From: Notospermus geniculatus
Lineage: Eukaryota; Nemertea; Pilidiophora; Heteronemertea; Lineidae
Reading direction: 5' to 3'
Length of the DNA: 64,000 bases
NCBI GenBank assembly: GCA_002633025.1
Contig: NMRB01000974.1
Location: 132,990 to 196,989, forward strand
Shown: positions 1 through 11,399 of the stretch, in pieces
Numbering within the stretch: position 1 is the first letter of the stretch
How the letters are laid out: each line of letters starts with the position of its first letter
Translations under genes and position numbers: made by a program
Notes under the pieces: model-generated
Seen by the model: only the letters and a program-made list of their open reading frames with translations
Told to the model about the DNA's origin: nothing
Database searches by the model: none

Positions 1-191
1 ACCTTGATGATCAGGTCAAGGTCAAACTTGATAATTTGGAATGTCTCTGTCTGTGGTAGCAGTAGAGGTTTGATAACACCCATATTTAGGTTATTTGGGA
101 TGCCAATTTCGATTATGTAATAACCCTGATGATCATAGGTCAAGGTCAAGGTCAGAAGTCAAGGTCAAACTTCCCAAAGAACTGATAAACA
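1..191. repeat. AGGTCA-rich simple repeat
   Basis: Repeated AGGTCA half-site-like words (for example AAGGTCAAGGTCA near 140) form a degenerate short repeat upstream of the LINE fragment. The same words recur in the dispersed repeats at 12.6, 14.4, 17.6, 32.3 and 35.5 kb. No gene is seen here. Confidence 0.5.
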
Positions 192-2586
192 ATGAAACTC
201 AATGAACAGAAAGTGGATAGTAAAACTTATAGTACAGCAGAGACACCTATTATCGAGAGGTTGAAGCATATTCTGGATAGCCCCATTAGCGACTACTACT
301 CTCTACATGAGGTAGATAATCATTCCGATCATTCGCCTGCTGTTTTACATTGCAATACCCCAACCAATTACACAAACGATGCGACTCAGGTACAACATAG
401 GCCTACTAGTAGTAAATGTAACTGGCAGAGAGCATCAGCTGATGATCTCGAAAACTACAGAACTGCTCTTGATAACAACTTAAAGGATGTAATTATACCA
501 GTTGAGGCAGCGGAGTGTAAAAATTATATGTGTAAAGATCACCATCGACAAATAGAACAATTTCATAATGACATTATGAAGGCGTGTCTTGACGCAGGTG
601 ATGCAGCAATTCCTCAGTGCCGGTCAAACTCCCAACGACCAAGCCCAGTTCCTGGATGGAACGATGAGGTTAAGGAGTCGAGGGAGATTGCCCTGTACTG
701 GCATCACTTGTGGCAAGATATCGGTCGTCCACATCAAGGACCAGTTGCCGACTTGAGAAGGGCTACACGAACTAGATATCATTGTATGGTGCGCCGGGTA
801 AAACGTAATAAGGATTCCATCTCGAGTAATAAAATGGCAGAATCACTTTTACTTAAGGATTACAAAAGTTTTTGGAAAGAGGTGAAAAATAAGGCGAGAA
901 AAAGCAATAATGAGTGTGTCGGTGTTGTGGATGGCATTAATGACGAAGCATTAATCGCCAACAATTTCGCTGAGAAGTATGAAAAATTATACTCTAGTTT
1001 GCCCTACGATGAGAGAGAAATGTCTGATTTATTACTCGAGATGGACTCCAAGATTTTATCACATTGTCAGAATAATGCTTGTTCTTGTAAGAATGGTCAT
1101 GTGGTGACAGCTGAGGAAGTCAGAGTCGCATCAAAGCGGCTAAATAGCGGTAAACATGAAGGCCAGTATAAGATATATACCGACCACTTCATTTACGGTA
1201 GCAGTGCCATGCATGAAATTGTGGCTAAATTGTTAACAGCAATGCTCTCTCATGCTTTCATCCCAAATGATTTTCAAAAGTCAATAATATTGCCCATACC
1301 AAAAAACAAACGAAAATCACTGTACGAGTCAGACAATTATAGAGGCATAGCGTTGAGTAGCATTTTGGGCAAACTGTTGGATTATATTCTCATAGAATAA
1401 AATTGTGATATTTTTAGATCGTGTGACTTACAATTTGGATTTAAAAGCAAAAGCTCGACGGGGCAGTGCACTTTTGTACTGAACGAAACTATTCAATACT
1501 ATAGAGACAGGGGTTCAGGAGTCTACTGTATGCTTCTTGACGCCAGTAAAGCGTTCGACAGGATTCATTACGTTAAATTGTTTCAATTATTGATAAGAAA
1601 AGGGTGCTGTCCACTTATCGCTAGGTTTTTGGCGATTCTGTATACAAATCAACAAGTTGCAGTCAGGTGGAATATAAGTGATAGCAAAATTTTCTATGCC
1701 AGGAATGGAATTAAGCAGGGCGGTGTCCTTTCTCCGCTTCTATTCTGTGTTTATATTGATGAACTTCTGTGTAAGCTAAAATCCAGCGGTTTTGGTTGTT
1801 ACATTGGGGTGTCTTTCTGTGGTGCCTTCGCTTATGCGGACGACATTGTCATTCTATCTCCAACGAGATTTGGATTGCGTAAACTTTTGAGGATCTGTGA
1901 TGCTTTCTCTGAAGAGTACCACGTTAAGTTTAACGCAGAGAAGAGCGAATTTTTATTTTTTGGTGATAGAGTAGATGAAGAACGCCCTTTTTATTGGCTG
2001 GGTAAAACTCTAGAGGTCACCTTGTGTGCTGTCCATTTGGGTCACTTGATTGGTAACAATGTCGAAGGGAAGAGGATTGATAAGGCTGTGGGTGATTTGT
2101 CCTCAAGGTTTAATCTGCTTTTATCCCAGTTTGGGCACTGTGATTACAACATACGGTATCGTCTCTTCAAGACTTTTACAAACTCTTGGTATGGATGTAT
2201 TCTTTGGGATATCACATCACAATATGTTCAGAGATTTCATACCGCATGGAGAAAATGTATTCGTAAATTGTTCAGACTCCCATATCGCACACATTGTCAA
2301 CTTGCCCTACATCTGCAACGACCTTTCCTCAGATAGACAACTAGAAAGGAGATTTCTTAAGTTCTTCATCAGTGCGTTTAAGAGTGATAACCCGCACGTG
2401 AAACTGGCCTGTGATTTGGTTACAAATGGCAGTAGATCAAATGCTAGTAAGAACTTGAATTATCTGTGTAGGAAATACTCCCTCAATAAGTTTATGTTAG
2501 CAGATCATGATATAGAGGTTACTAATGTGATAGTCGAGGAAGGAAGTCATGAAACAATAGACACTGCCTTGGCAATAAAAGACAGA
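192..2586 (+). pseudogene. LINE (non-LTR) reverse transcriptase, broken and 5' truncated
   Basis: This is the pol region of a non-LTR retrotransposon. The first part (192-1400) holds what looks like the tail of the apurinic-type endonuclease (a SDH motif near residue 47) and the entry to the reverse transcriptase (NYRGIAL). After an in-frame TAA at 1398-1400 the same frame continues through LLDASKAFDRI, the NGIKQGGVLSPLLF block and the catalytic AYADD at about 1831-1845. A frameshift near 2290 moves the C-terminal part into another frame, which runs to 2586. There the Harbinger element interrupts it, and the last 28 codons resume at 5890. The order of motifs is that of CR1/Jockey-like LINEs; I cannot fix the clade. 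At least one nonsense codon, one frameshift and one insertion make it inactive. Confidence 0.88.
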
Positions 2587-2895
2587 GGCCCGAACTTATA
2601 AAAGGTGTTTTTCGCCTGTCTAACTTGGACTTGTTTAAGCCTAAACATCTGTAAGACAACGGTTAGACAAGTCTACCAAAACAGTGGTGTTTTTCGGAAT
2701 TTCGAACAAAACGCAAGGACGTCCGTCCAGCTAGTCAAGTCCAATCGGTGGTTAAACGTGTCACGCCGATCGCACTTCCATTGTTAAGATGATTATGTAA
2801 TAATTGTAAAGGGGTATACCCTGGATGACCTCATTTGCGCGGCATTCATATAGGCCTATTCCTTGTCGAGGGGACGAACTAAATTATGCGCGGCT

Positions 2896-4192
2896 ATGTC
2901 GGGGAGAAAAAGGAGCGAGAATTTCACAGCGGACCAGAGAAGAGATTTTATAGACGTCGTAAAAACCTATCAGGAAACAGTAGAAGACAAGCGAACGGAT
3001 GTCAGGGCAAACAAGAGGAAACAGACGGCATGGGATAACATCGTAGGGGAAATGAATGCCTTATTTCCCAACCGTGAGCCATCGTTCACATCGAAGGATC
3101 TGAAAGACCTTTGGAGAAGAATGAAGATCAAGGCCAAGTCCACAGCCCGCGAGAAAAAGATTGACTTAGCTAAAACTGGAGGGGGAACGGCCACCGAAGG
3201 GGAGGTAGATGACGAAACCCTTGCCATTTTGAATATCATATCTGGGGATCTTGAACAGCTCCATAACTTTGTCGATGACGATGCTCCTTCTGTCCCGGAT
3301 GTTGTTGTACCATCAACAAGCGCTGACAATTTGGGAAGGTAAATATTGGTAATCTGTTTGAATTAACTCGCATAGATAGTCGAATGATATATATATTTAG
3401 GTATATCCTTATGTGCTTCTGAATCCGTTAAGCATGTTCACAATTATTTTTGAAGGGGAAATGTTCAATGGCAGCAGCACATGGAGGTGAAATAAATAAA
3501 AAAAGAAAAATTATTTTTGAACATTTCACTCAAAATGGGCCAAAGCCCATAAAAAAGTTTTGGTGATGCCTACAGTCTTAGAGGCAATGAAACAACAAAT
3601 TTGATTGGATGAGGACAGCCAACTGACTTGACTCATCCAATCAGATTCCTTGCTACAAATCCAGTCAACTTTATTGCATCTCCCCTGTGATATTTTCTCC
3701 ACAGCAGTTAAAAATAGGCCTATATCCTTCATTGTTTTCCAGCTGCACTCCAGGCCCGGCAACAATCCTGACAGATGTGGATGAAATTGAAGAGGATACA
3801 GAAAGACACCACGAGCCCCATGACAGTTCTGCAGTAACACCCAGACGACAACTCCCTGTTAAATGGTACGCAATGTACATGTATCAGTATCAGTCCGGCC
3901 TCATCCGTTAACATGATGTCATCAAGCAGAATTAGGGATTCCCATCACATTGGTTGCTAACACACTATCCTTTCTCTATTTCAGCAGTGAGAAGAGGCCC
4001 TCCACGTCCGATGAAATTGCTCCTGCCTTAAAGAAGACCGACCAGGTGCTCGCCTACCTGAAAAATGAACATGAAGAGAAAATGCGATTACTTACTTTAC
4101 AGCAAGAGGCGGCACAGTGTAAGAAGCGTGCCTACGAGGCGAAGATGGATTACTACAAGGAAAAGCTTCGAAAACTTCGTGTTGATCTGTAG
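2896..4192 (+). CDS. Harbinger Myb/SANT-like DNA-binding protein (three exons)
   Basis: Exons are 2896-3338, 3743-3865 and 3985-4192 with GT-AG borders and matching phases. The third acceptor is an ambiguous CAGCAG. The start is the first in-frame ATG at 2896. Residues 8 to about 90 form a Myb/SANT-like trihelical domain with spaced aromatic residues (FTADQ, AWDNIV, LWRRMK) and a basic tail. The second exon is acidic. The third codes for a charged coiled coil (LKNEHEEKMRLL to YYKEKLRKLR). Proteins of this kind bring the Harbinger nuclease into the nucleus and onto element ends. It faces the nuclease gene, with 57 bases between the two stop codons. No stop codon or frameshift was found in the spliced model. 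Confidence 0.85.
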
Positions 4193-4249
4193 ATGATATA
4201 TATTAATGAACCTTACGACTTGATGAATGAAATAAAGATTAGAAAAAAC

Positions 4250-5445
4250 TTACTGGAAGTGTTGTCTTATAAATCTTTGGCGGAATATGTTGCCACGTAG
4301 GTTAGCTTCATGGTGATGCGCTTCCTCTGGTGGTTGTTGGTGGGCAACATCAGGTTCATCATCCGGAAGGGGATCATTTCTGCGAATGGCCAAGTTGTGG
4401 AGACAGGTTGTAGCCACGATTATCGCCATGTTGTGCTGTAACTGTAAAAGGATGCAAGTTGGCTAGTACAAAAGTTCGAAAACAGTGCTCCTGGATGTCC
4501 ACGAAATTCACCGAGTACCTGGAGTATTGCCACCCCTGCGACCTGGCTGGTTGCATTAACTCATGGATTTACTTACCGAACATCGAAGGGCATTTCTGCT
4601 ACCGACAGCGTGGAATCGTCTTTTCCATACCCCGAATGCTCTTTCAATTACCCCTCTTGTCCTTCTTTGGGCTTGGTTATAATTCCTTTCGGCATCGTTA
4701 GCTGGTTGACGCACCGGGGTCAACATGTAAGTGGTGCACGTATATGCTGGATCACCTAGCAAAATACCGTGAAGTTCTTCTGCTCTGAATCTTCGGCACA
4801 GTTGCGATTCCTGAAAGATTCTCGAGTCATGCGCCGATCCGTACCATCTGGAGACCACATTAGTGAAGCATAACTCGTGGTCGCAAACAAGCTGACAGTT
4901 GAGGCTGTAGTAACCCTTCCGATTCATGAAACGCTGGGCATTTATTCCTCCTGGGTTTGCGATAGGAACGTGTGACCCATCAATAGCACCGATTACACCA
5001 GGAAATTGAGCCATATCGCGAAATCCTTGCTCCACCCTCAGTCGTTCTGCCTGGGTTTCGGGGAAACTTATAAAATATCTTTTTCTTTCACATATTGCAG
5101 TTGTGACTCGATGGATAGCTGCTCCGCAAGCTGCTTGTGACACACCACAGGTATCTCCTGTCACATGTTGGAATGCCCCATTGGCGTAAAATCGAAGCGT
5201 AATTGCTAATTGCTGGAGTGGTGTGAGTGCCTTGTTCCGTCGGGTTGGTCGACGTAGGTCTTCACTGATGAGATCATGTAGCCATCGAAATGTCTCTTTA
5301 GAAATCCTGAAGCGTCTCAAGAAATTGGCACCTGACAGTTCTTCTCTCTGTCCCTGAACACCCTCATCCGTCTTCTGGGTACAGCATTTTCGAGTTCCTC
5401 CTCCTCTTCGTCTTGAGCAAATTCAAGTATCATGAGGGCATCCAT
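4250..5445 (-). CDS. HARBI1-like: HARBI1-like DDE nuclease (Harbinger transposase), probable N-terminal frameshift
   Basis: Two exons are seen: 5445-4577 and 4441-4250, with a 135 bp intron that has GTAAGT and TTTTACAG borders in phase 0. Counted from 5320, the DDE triad lies at D114 (GAIDGSH), D165 (WYGSAHDSRIF) and E226 (GVIERAFGVWKRRF). Exon 2 starts with the family's C-terminal helix (IIVATTCLHNLA) and ends in TAA at 4250-4252. The only plausible ATG is 5445-5443, in a different frame from the catalytic part, so a 1-base shift near 5335-5345 (or a missed tiny intron) separates the acidic N-terminus from the core. It cuts and joins Harbinger ends in the nucleus with the Myb partner. No other lesion was found. 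Confidence 0.88.
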
Positions 5446-5889
5446 GCTACGTTATGTACGCCCGCCTGTGTCGGCCTGAAACCATGTAATGTAGGCCTAT
5501 GTTGCGTCTTCACCCAGCGAATTCGCGCTGGTCTGTCATTATTACAGGCCAAAGGCAATAACAGAAGATTCCTACAATTGAAAAGTAGCATCAAATTTCT
5601 ATGACCTGTGAAATCGCCACCTTTTGCCCCTCTCCGCCACAAAAATTGAATCGGTTGGATACAGACCTTGCGATTCACAAGCTTAGACCACTGCAAAACA
5701 AGCCCCCTGGCATGTTTTGCGATTCTTTTGTTACTTAGACACCGTTGTCTATCTTTGGACGGCAGTTTTAGACACGTCTAAGCTAGACATCCTTCTGTAA
5801 AATCGCAGTCTAAGCTGGACGACTGATTTAGACTTGTCTTGGCGAGTTAGACTTGTCTAAGAGATAGACATCCTTTATAAGTTCGGGCC

Positions 5890-5976
5890 ATAATGTCTAT
5901 GAGGGACAGCCATGATTATTCGCTGTTCACTCAGGCGGAATTAGAAGACTTCATCAATATACTGTGCACAGGTTAG
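5890..5976 (+). pseudogene. C-terminal tail of the interrupted LINE
   Basis: Directly after the Harbinger right end an open frame of 28 codons ends in TAG at 5974-5976. It reads as the usual acidic LINE pol C-terminus (RD, then a run ending NILCTG). The frame agrees with the part ending at 2586 if one copy of a 3 bp target duplication (AGA on the left, ATA on the right, one mismatch) is removed. This is inferred from frame and composition only. Confidence 0.65.
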
Positions 5977-6516
5977 GCCTAATAAAGCCATTACTCAAGT
6001 GATGTCTTAGGGCCGTATTTTGGAGCGTTCTTTGGCGTTGAGGTCCATCTTAACTCTATTGTTCTCGGTGGTTTTACAATGGACTTGGGGTCAGCCTTAG
6101 CGTTGGGGATCGTTCTAAAGTACGACCCGTAGTCTATGTAATGCGCCACCGGCCGTGGTGGATCCTTTTCTTTCTGGCACCGTTTTCTGATTGTATATGT
6201 ACTACATGTACCACACACTGCACCTTCTCTGCTTTGTACTTCTTTGGTACGAAATAAATGATATATATATATTACGGTTACAAAACGTCGGGCATAGTTG
6301 GACAGATGGAGTGACATCACAGAATCTAGTACTATACTCATTTTACTAGCTCCGCTGACCTTTGGTCAGCTGAGCTAAAAATCACTGCAAGAATTAAAAG
6401 AATTTAACGAATTTAAAAAAATACATTACAAGATTTATAAAATATCGTCCAAGATCTGAAAATTTTCGTCCAAGATTGTCACGTGCGTCTTTAGCCTGGT
6501 TCCACTGGCCTCGACA
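5977..6516. other. No gene seen
   Basis: This is 0.5 kb after the LINE stop. It holds an AATAAAG word at about 5980, which may be the LINE polyadenylation signal, and a TATATATA run near 6262. No supported gene was seen on either strand. Confidence 0.4.
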
Positions 6517-7096
6517 GATGGCGTTGGGGTGGGAGAGTATGAGGCCAGGTACGCGCTAATGAAAAAGCCCTGAAAGCAGGGCTTTTGTGACGTCACCAAC
6601 GGTCGACAAGATGGCGACATTGTTACCGCTTCGATGAGAAAATTTTGGATTTTTCATTGATTTCAAAGGCCAGGCTGGCAGAAATTAACAGAAGACGTGG
6701 TCATGGTGGTGGTTGTTACACTGGGCTGAAGCCACTCCAGGGAAAATGCGTTCAATATGCTTTGGAAAGTGACACTACGGCCGTGCATTCCCACTAGATA
6801 TGATGATATGGTACATGTAAAACGTTGTTGCCTCTCGTCATGTCATCATTGTCCAAGGAATCCTGACAAAACTGTATTATATGCACACCCGTTAATTCCA
6901 TAATAGAGGAACAGTTGTCAAGGCATGTCAGACAGTGATAATACCATAGAAATCAATGAAAAATCCAAAATTTTCTCATCGAAGCGGTAACAACGTCGCC
7001 ATCTTGTCGACCGTTGGTGACGTCACAAAAGTCCTGTTTTCAGGTCTTTTTCATTAGCGCGTACCTGGCCTCATCCTCTCCCACCCCAACGCCATC
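6517..7096. mobile_element. Foldback/MITE, 580 bp
   Basis: Arms of about 148 bp at 6517-6664 and 6949-7096 are inverted copies of each other (GATGGCGTTGGGGTGGGA at the left tip, its complement at the right tip). No ORF lies between. This is a non-autonomous element; its superfamily was not identified. Confidence 0.85.
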
Positions 7097-7132
7097 TCAT
7101 TTCATGATTTACGTTGAATATCAATCTTAAGA

Positions 7133-7278
7133 CTACGGGTATACCGAACGCGAATTCGCATGCGACAGGGCAACGCATGCGATTTATGCTTTCAGAACCT
7201 TTGTTTGCGTGCAGTGCGGCGGAAAATAACAAAACCTTTGACGCACAGGACGACGGATCACGTTCGGTATACCCGTAG
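7133..7278. mobile_element. Short MITE, 146 bp
   Basis: Inverted ends CTACGGGTATACCGAACG / CGTTCGGTATACCCGTAG surround about 110 bp with no ORF. Confidence 0.8.
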
Positions 7279-7576
7279 CCTTATTCACCTCTTGGTAGCT
7301 GGCGACACTACGTCGGTCCACTTCCGTCGTTGATCCATTCCACTTCTTAGAAATAACGAGCTGAATTTCATCGAATAATTTTGGCGGTCATCGAGTCATC
7401 GCGCCATCGAGTCTTCGCGTCATCGAGTCAAGTACAACAAGCCGACTGAGAGCGGTAGTCACAGCGTTATTGAAGTTGTGAGCAAAGCATGAATCTGATC
7501 TATACTTCCACTTCGGTCGTCGGAACTTGCATCATTGCTTTTTTTCCCGAAACACGCTTCATGGAGAAGTCGCAGT

Positions 7577-8165
7577 TCGTGATCTCTCAATTTCGTACCC
7601 AGAGATTCGTTACGCTCGGGCCGAGGTTGTAGGTCGCTCCTCTAATCTCTGGAGACGGCTAGCCATTTTCACGCCTAAAGCGGGTGATCCACTGTCGCGA
7701 TTTTGGCTTGAGACGGGGTTGCGTTCCCTTGCGGTTACCTTATAAGGACTTCCGATTGCCATATAAGGTAACCGCAAGGGAACGCAACCCCGTCTCAAGC
7801 CAAAATCGCAACAGTGGATCACTCGCTTTAGGTGTGATTTTTGGTATCGTGCAATTTTAGACCGAATTTGACCACAAATGCACTGAAATGACTTGAGATG
7901 ACTTGAATATAAAATGTTAGTCACAAAAATGTCCTTAGAAAGGTTTTTTCAAGGGATCTGTTGTATTTATTGAGGAAAATCCACAGCACTACTTGGCGCA
8001 CTGCATAAACTTAGTGTGAAGCGGGATGCGCCGTGTGTAACGCACTTGCCATTGCATTTTGGTTCACAAAGCCACCGCTAGGGCTTAGCCGTCTCCAGAG
8101 ATTAGTGTAGCGACCATCAACCTCGGCCGAGCGTAACTAATCTCTGGGTACGAGATTGGTGATCT
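7577..8165. mobile_element. Compound foldback with an inner near-perfect palindrome
   Basis: The outer arms (about 7577-7665 and 8085-8165) share the motif CGTACCCAGAGATT and its complement. Inside lies a second inverted pair, 7671-7744 and 7762-7833, around a 17 bp centre (GCGTTCCCTTGCGGTTACC and its complement). The short reading frames here are products of the palindrome. Confidence 0.8.
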
Positions 8166-8356
8166 CTGGCCGATTGGCGGCCATTTTGAAAATTTCAATG
8201 CATCGAGCAGCGTAATGTGCACTGAAGTGAATTTCGTGAAAATTAATGATGTAATAAATTGAGTAGGCCAAACAACGCACCAAGAGGGTATAAACCTGAT
8301 GTTGTAACGATATTGAACAAAGAGTAGGGCTTCCGAACTAACTTTAAGTTATATTC

Positions 8357-9430
8357 CTACTTGTTTAGCAATTCACTGTACTCGTACACTCTGTTGTACA
8401 TCGATTTATCGTTTGGGTGTACGTGCAGGATATTCTTGTAATCGTCAATGTAAACCATTCTAATGTGTTTTTTCTTTATTTTTGACCCTCGTAGTTCTAG
8501 AAAATCTCGCCTTAATCCAAGACGTTTTATTTCCAACTTTAGTCCCTGTTTCGGACTGCAAAGTATTCTCCACAAGAACCATCTGAGGGTATAAATGTAC
8601 TGGCCAAAAATCAACCCAGAATGAAAATTTACTGCGGTGAATGTAAAACTGCCAGTTGTTGTCAGAATGTCGTTTATTTGATAACGCAATCCAATGCGGA
8701 TATCGCAAAAAATTGTCAACTGCAAAACTGTAAACCTTTGGGTTTGTACGAGGACGATGTACTTGTAGTCGCCGATGAAAGCGTGAAATAGGGAAGAAAA
8801 CGTTGGTTTGAAAGTCACATGTACAGTGTCATTGTGTATCAGTGAAATATGAAACTCCTTATTGTAATATTTCCTGCGAGAATGGTAAATAGTAGCAGAA
8901 ATATAATTTCGTTCCAAATTTGGACAGATAACAACGAAACGGTACATATCACGTGTGCGTAGAGTATTTTGGTTGCGGTCATAAACCTTGCATTGTTGCT
9001 TCGGTGCGTGAACCTTGCCCACAAACCTGCCTGCGGTAAGGTCAAACAGCAACAGTGATTTCAACAAGTTGCTGTCAGATTTTCCGGTCATTCGATTAAA
9101 CTGGATGTATTTAGATACTATTTTCCAACCCATTCTGAAATATTCTTTTAAATAGGCTGTATAATTGTGGGTTAAAAGATACGACTTTGGACCCTTGGAA
9201 TACCGAATGATCCTACTTAACGGCACTGGATATTCATAGTACATCGTTGTGATAACGGGGAGAGTGCTATCACAGAAAACCTTCATCCATTTCTTCTTGA
9301 TTATTGGAGGAATCATGGGAATCTGTCGCGTTAGTCGGTACTGAAGCGTACGTCTTACGTGTGCCTGTAAAGGTCTGTATACACTGGCAACATTTTCCCA
9401 ACATTTAGAGTTACATAAGCATTTGGACAA
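8357..9430 (-). CDS. Unrecognised protein, intronless frame, no good start
   Basis: An open frame of 357 codons ends in TAG at 8357-8359. The 5' end has no ATG: the frame opens just after a TAA, and the first in-frame ATG is at 9316-9314 (about 319 codons). The product is basic and rich in Tyr, Phe and Ile, without clear membrane spans. Short alternating beta-like stretches (SLLLFDLTAGRFVGKV, YRFVVICPN, YKYIVLVQTQRFTVLQL) could be blades of a propeller. The N-terminal CWENVASVYRPLQAHVRR is faintly F-box-like. Family assignment is not possible from sequence alone. The length of the frame amid short repeats argues for a real gene, an exon or a recent retrocopy. Confidence 0.45.
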   Translation of the reverse strand: MSKCLCNSKCWENVASVYRPLQAHVRRTLQYRLTRQIPMIPPIIKKKWMKVFCDSTLPVITTMYYEYPVPLSRIIRYSKGPKSYLLTHNYTAYLKEYFRMGWKIVSKYIQFNRMTGKSDSNLLKSLLLFDLTAGRFVGKVHAPKQQCKVYDRNQNTLRTRDMYRFVVICPNLERNYISATIYHSRRKYYNKEFHISLIHNDTVHVTFKPTFSSLFHAFIGDYKYIVLVQTQRFTVLQLTIFCDIRIGLRYQINDILTTTGSFTFTAVNFHSGLIFGQYIYTLRWFLWRILCSPKQGLKLEIKRLGLRRDFLELRGSKIKKKHIRMVYIDDYKNILHVHPNDKSMYNRVYEYSELLNK

Positions 9431-9707
9431 ATGTTACGTGTAAAAGAATTTTCAAACATGTTTACCAATATTGTTAAAATGTTTCTAATTTGTTTGCTTG
9501 TGGATCAAAATATCTCTTGCTCAGGAATGATGTTCATATGTGTGGGGAAAGTGGGAAAAATGTTGCGGGTGTATATTCGCCGCTGAGGGCAGTGCATCAT
9601 TTAATAAATCGCCAACTTCAAAGTATGAACGCTGGCTAACCAAAGTAAAATAGATCTAGCACAGCATCGGTTTAAAACTAGTCCTATAGCCTGTCAACGC
9701 GTTAAGC
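9431..9707. other. No gene seen
   Basis: Short non-coding stretch between the 8357-9430 frame and the next repeat; nothing recognisable. Confidence 0.4.
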
Positions 9708-10129
9708 CTAAAGCCTAATTCATACTTCGACGCACGACCATCGCCAGCGACCGACGCGCGATCTTGCGTTCAACGCCGACAAGTCGTGCGATTTGGTCGG
9801 CGTCCGATCGCGACGAGGCTGTAATTACTTGAATCATTTCATAACGGGTCGCCGTAGCTAAAGTACGCTGGACTATAGCCTAGTTCATACTTCGACGCAC
9901 TTCCATCGGCGGCGACCGACGCGCGCTTTGCGTTCAACGCCGACCCCGTCGTGCGATTTGGTCGGCGTCCGATCGCGAGGCTGTAATTACTTGAGTCATT
10001 TCATAACGGATCGTCGTCGCTAAAGTAGGGGTACGCTGGACTATGAATCAATTCCGCGAAGTCGGCGTCCAGATTTGATCGTGCGTCGGATGCCGATGGT
10101 CTTGCGTCGAAGTATGAACTAGGCTTTAG
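9708..10129. mobile_element. MITE with inverted ends and internal 165 bp tandem duplication
   Basis: Left end CTAAAGCCTAATTCATACTT and right end (complement, ending 10129) are inverted. Within it, the segment beginning TTCGACGCAC at 9726 is repeated at 9891, an offset of 165 bp, with small differences. It is CpG-rich (GACGCGCG, GTCGGCGTCC). No ORF was found. Confidence 0.75.
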
Positions 10130-10265
10130 TCCAACAAGATTAATCGCCAGCGTTAGCCACATGGACATTACCACTACGGATGTGCGTGAATTCGAACGTA
10201 TTTCCATAGCTGGTGACGCCACGTTTCAATCTCCGTTTCAGTCCCTTATGAATTAGCGCTTTCCT

Positions 10266-10427
10266 TAAGGCCTCGTTCACACGAGCGTAACGCGTAGAGC
10301 GTTAAAAATAATTCTAGCTTGAGTCAAAATTATACGCACACGCCCCTTGACGCTAGTCGTGTGGGAAGCTCATTGACTCAAGCTTGAAAAGTTTTGTACG
10401 CTATACGCCCGTGTGAACGAGGCCTTA
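10266..10427. mobile_element. Short MITE, 162 bp
   Basis: Inverted ends TAAGGCCTCGTTCACACG / CGTGTGAACGAGGCCTTA. No ORF. Confidence 0.8.
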
Positions 10428-10436
10428 GCATTTTAA

Positions 10437-10723
10437 AGCCGCACAGTATGCACAGCTACTCACTCCCAGTTCGGCCGAAATATAGTGCAACCTCATTTAC
10501 ATGCGTGGAATGTATAATTGTCATAGAACCACATATTATAGCATTACCCTGCATCAAGCTTGGGGGAATCACCTTGGGGAATCCCCAGTGCTGTGTATAG
10601 TCTCGCGCAGCCAGCCGTTTCGTTCCGCAGTACTGCTACACGGATCTCCAGATTCGAAAGAGCCGCTGGGTGACCGAGACTTATGCTCGTCGATTATGAC
10701 CCATCTGTCTATACTGTGCGGCT
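10437..10723. mobile_element. TTAA-flanked MITE, copy 1
   Basis: Ends AGCCGCACAGTATGCACAG and the complementary CTGTCTATACTGTGCGGCT, flanked on both sides by TTAA (10433-10436 and 10724-10727). A TTAA target duplication is typical of piggyBac-type transposition. A second copy of the same family is at 18110-18385. Confidence 0.85.
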
Positions 10724-11399
10724 TTAAAAGCAAGCGGCGTCAATGTCAATGACGTTTACTGTTCATCCTACTGGCGGCGTACAACTCAAAGGCCATTAAT
10801 GACGGAAGATGTTTTCTTCCAAAAAAATAATTATTCGCTGACATCAAGACCAATATGCATTGTGATTTTTACAAAATGCAGTGGAGAGCGACGGGGTGTG
10901 CAGAATGCAAATAGGCCTAATACTGATAGTACTACTATTTGTTGTCAATACTTTTCTCTGGTACATCCGTGAGCCGGGATATTTCACTGCTTCTTCCCTC
11001 TCCATGCATGTTGCTTTCTTGTGGTTCAGGTGGCAGTTGAATCGTACGTCGGATGGGAGAATCCCAAATGTCGAACAATTCTCCCGACAGATACGAGCAC
11101 AGCCTAAAATTGATACGAGACCGAAATGTACACGATCTGGTTGTAAGATTTGCCAGTCGAAAACGACTGCCTTAAAAAATAATCATTGTCCATTTTTCCT
11201 AAAAGAATAGCTGGTGTTTCACAAGTGATTCAATGCATTAAGTATACGTGCACGAATAGATAATGCAAAAATGGCCAGGGCCATTGTGCTCACCTCTGTG
11301 ATAAGTCTCCGTGGTTATTAAGTGTGAAACTGTCTCTCACTATGGTGAATGTTGAAGGATCAGTACAGATAAAATAAAGCTGAACAGAACTGCTTTCCT
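10724..11399. other. No supported gene
   Basis: A 109-codon frame at 10881-11210 begins with GTG and has one hydrophobic stretch, but no family is recognised. The stretch AAAATGGCCAGGGCCATTGT near 11267 starts the dispersed-repeat family that follows. Confidence 0.3.

Larger units (their letters stand above)
2587..5889. mobile_element. PIF/Harbinger DNA transposon, two genes
   Basis: The ends are inverted: GGCCCGAACTTATAAA at 2587 matches the complement ending at 5889. The subterminal regions carry many copies of an AGACTTGTCT / AGACAAGTCT word (2660-2680 and 5760-5870), likely transposase binding sites. Inside are the two genes expected of the superfamily, a Myb/SANT protein on plus and a HARBI1-like nuclease on minus, in convergent order. 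The element sits in the LINE 3' end, so it is younger than the LINE. The 3 bp target duplication (AGA/ATA) is imperfect. One frameshift near the nuclease N-terminus suggests it may be inactive. Confidence 0.93.

Noticed and set aside
10881-11210. 109-codon frame with hydrophobic start
   Set aside because: It begins with GTG, has no homologue I recognise and lies between repeats.
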